A stretch of 13,281 bases of DNA from NCBI GenBank assembly GCA_027320785.1, contig DAHVKR010000008.1:1-13281 (forward strand), given 5' to 3'. The DNA is from Bdellovibrionales bacterium. GTDB lineage: Bacteria; Bdellovibrionota; Bdellovibrionia; Bdellovibrionales; Bdellovibrionaceae. Below, piece by piece: positions 13,001 to 13,281 of this stretch (the first letter of the stretch is position 1; every line of letters starts with the position of its first letter). The notes below the pieces were generated by a model that saw nothing but the letters and a program-made list of their open reading frames with translations, made no database searches and was not told the DNA's origin. Made by a program: the position numbers and the translations under genes.

Positions 13001-13281
13001 CTTTCATGCCACGTGAAGAAGTGGCCACCACGGTGAGAGTATAATCACCATCTACCAGATTGGTATAGGTCACGGACTGAGAACAAGGCTGAGCGGGCTG
13101 ATCATTCAGCTGACAAGTTACCGCCGCAGAGGCATCGGTCACGTCGAAGGATATATTCACTGTAGAAGAGTTCACTACACTATCGTTTGATGTAAAGATG
13201 ACGGTCGGAGCCGAGAGAAGGGAATCTGCAGTACTGGCTAAAGTGACATCGCTAGCCAATTTCATTTGGCCAGAACAGTTT
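10044..13281 (-). CDS. Giant exported protein: five Ig-like repeats, Thr-Pro linker, right-handed beta-helix (5' end outside window)
   Basis: The frame stays open past the internal Met at 13265 to the window edge, reading NCSGQ before that Met, so the start is missing. The Cys may be the lipid anchor. Numbering from that Met, residues about 18-443 hold five Ig-like repeats. Each has a Cys pair exactly 10 apart (51/61, 137/147, 220/230, 308/318, 395/405), and most carry a CSLDxxxxxxCTSP motif and a DxAGN motif near the end. TPTPTP...SPGG at 445-460 is a linker. Residues about 504-1073 look like a right-handed beta-helix: the DUF1565-like start YYVDTKSGSDSNAG, then DTILVKAGLYRE, Asn-rich coils, and an end like ADPQFVD and GSPARG. 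This is the fold of pectate lyases and other polysaccharide-binding enzymes, but I cannot name catalytic residues. It is probably a cell-surface glycan-binding or glycan-cleaving protein. Confidence 0.85.
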   Translation of the reverse strand, partial: NCSGQMKLASDVTLASTADSLLSAPTVIFTSNDSVVNSSTVNISFDVTDASAAVTCQLNDQPAQPCSQSVTYTNLVDGDYTLTVVATSSRGMKGSGKKVFRKDSTAPVVMVSSMPSSTTNLTTASFVFTATDNLSGVAHTECSLDNAAFVTCSSPANLSNLVAGTHNFRIRALDNAGNTSTPYSYSWAINLSAPTVMISSNPSSVTNQVSASFSFSGSGIVSYECQIDNGAYAACTSPKAYSSLSSASHVFRVRGTDGSGNTSAAASYSWVVDTIAPSLPIITSNITSPTKLNAVSFNFSATDAGSGIASYQCSLDSQAYAACTSPKALSAVSDGNHTFKVKAFDQAGNASSEASSAWIVDTQAPVLAFTQTPSSSTTAVTASFAFSASDTGSGLNALQCSLDNAAFANCTSPQSLSGLSVASHNFRVQAQDKAGNANLISYSWTITSSTPTPTPTPTPTPSPGGTINIPASGNMPALTLMGGSKPVPVPFDTWTGATVAVSASTTGKTYYVDTKSGSDSNAGTSLSAPLKTISSAVSKVTAGDTILVKAGLYREIVNLGTSGSAGKPITLGSYGDGEVIVDGSPAVTGWTNYSGTVWKATVSGGSSIDTVVVNNVPLVKYKTTKAIPASGSGQWYFDGSSTLYADMGSVNPTSSSADVFVVRYNHGSSTIFLGYNSYWNIIGLTIRGSGWSGIWSYPDTKGGQYVTVAYCDIKFNDGNGLNFGGGSNNSALYNHVYHNVLNNWPFGANGYGVAGGGWPGGLGFSTEANPVARGNIISMNGGEGLISYGNGKPNGIQSGNTLFEQNVSYDNWSMNSYVDNQPNHTIRNNLFYRHQPNKAWMWDQSDVYTMEKFRVCLALADEYASGSPAGTSAMANAKVYNNLFVGCRYGINDYAESVSGHGMKNDLIMNNTIIMDNWSYSQENIAGIMLGGSSADTNSVIANNIIYRPSACSTDCSLVSVQSGSKLSGVSLNNNVYYAAGAASTATSLFATNSATSPNNMGFANWVSSQGQDSNSVYADPQFVDVTGLTTSTSAPDYTKAAVGSGSPARGLASPNGTFNIDFAGVSRGASWTTGALQ
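11892..11933 (-). repeat. Thr-Pro dipeptide linker
   Basis: Codons 445-458 of the surface protein encode six Thr-Pro pairs and one Ser-Pro. The stretch joins the Ig-like array to the beta-helix. Stiff Pro/Thr linkers are common between domains of secreted carbohydrate-active proteins. Confidence 0.85.
11937..13214 (-). repeat. Five tandem Ig-like repeats of about 83-88 codons
   Basis: Approximate units are 12972-13214, 12708-12968, 12459-12707, 12195-12458 and 11937-12194. Units 2-5 share the CxLDnxxxxxCtSP core, an H-x-F-(R/K)-(I/V) strand, a DxxGN turn and a YSW or AWIVD end. Unit 1 is the most diverged and lacks the DxAGN turn. A 14-base string (ACGGAAGTTATGAG) recurs in units 2 and 5, so some DNA similarity remains. 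Confidence 0.85.

Noticed and set aside
1..13281. Possible defence island, prophage, CRISPR array or mobile element
   Set aside because: No regularly spaced direct repeats, integrase, transposase, phage or nuclease genes are visible; the genes are mainly core and envelope functions.

Overview
The window is about 13.3 kb of densely packed, moderately AT-rich bacterial DNA that looks chromosomal rather than mobile. I see no tRNA, rRNA, CRISPR array, transposase or integrase. The gene content (Pal, a CpoB-like protein, many lipoproteins, FtsQAZ, an LpxH-like phosphatase) shows a Gram-negative (diderm) bacterium. The gene style suggests the Bdellovibrionota or the former deltaproteobacteria: small charged lipoproteins, a DUF4398-type lipoprotein, a free-standing HAMP membrane protein, an FtsZ with a very long linker, and a surface protein of Ig-like repeats with an Asn-Cys-Ser-Gly N-terminus. 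That placement is inference; no 16S or other marker is present.

Layout. (1) Left edge, minus strand: the first 83 codons of a secreted protein that runs out of the window. (2) Positions 331-3767, plus strand: a tight run of pal, a DUF4398-like lipoprotein, a cpoB/ybgF-like lipoprotein, tsaD and rsmA. From the DUF4398 gene onward, successive genes share 4-base stop/start overlaps (ATGA, GTGA, GTGA). smpB follows at 3806-4285. (3) Positions 4230-5575: a divergent pair, a minus-strand HAMP membrane protein whose 3' end overlaps smpB by 56 bp, and a plus-strand charged exported protein built from ten 11-residue repeats. (4) Positions 5644-9275: the division genes ftsQ, ftsA and ftsZ. (5) Positions 9289-10041: an LpxH-like metallophosphoesterase just after ftsZ. 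(6) Positions 10044-13281, minus strand: a very large exported protein with five Ig-like repeats, a Thr-Pro linker and a right-handed beta-helix, running off the right edge. No gene-free stretch exceeds about 80 bases.

Most of the genes serve envelope constriction and translation. Pal and CpoB belong to the Tol-Pal system that draws in the outer membrane at division, and FtsQ/FtsA/FtsZ are the core of the cytoplasmic division machine. TsaD (tRNA t6A), RsmA (16S rRNA dimethylation) and SmpB (trans-translation) are translation-quality genes. LpxH belongs to lipid A synthesis.

The least explained items are the 11-residue-repeat protein and HAMP protein placed before ftsQ, several strong inverted repeats inside coding sequence (notably in the DUF4398 gene, in ftsA, and a terminator-shaped hairpin at the start of lpxH), a dyad motif shared by the gaps before ftsQ and ftsA, and the large Ig/beta-helix surface protein. 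I found no convincing new defence or mobile system.
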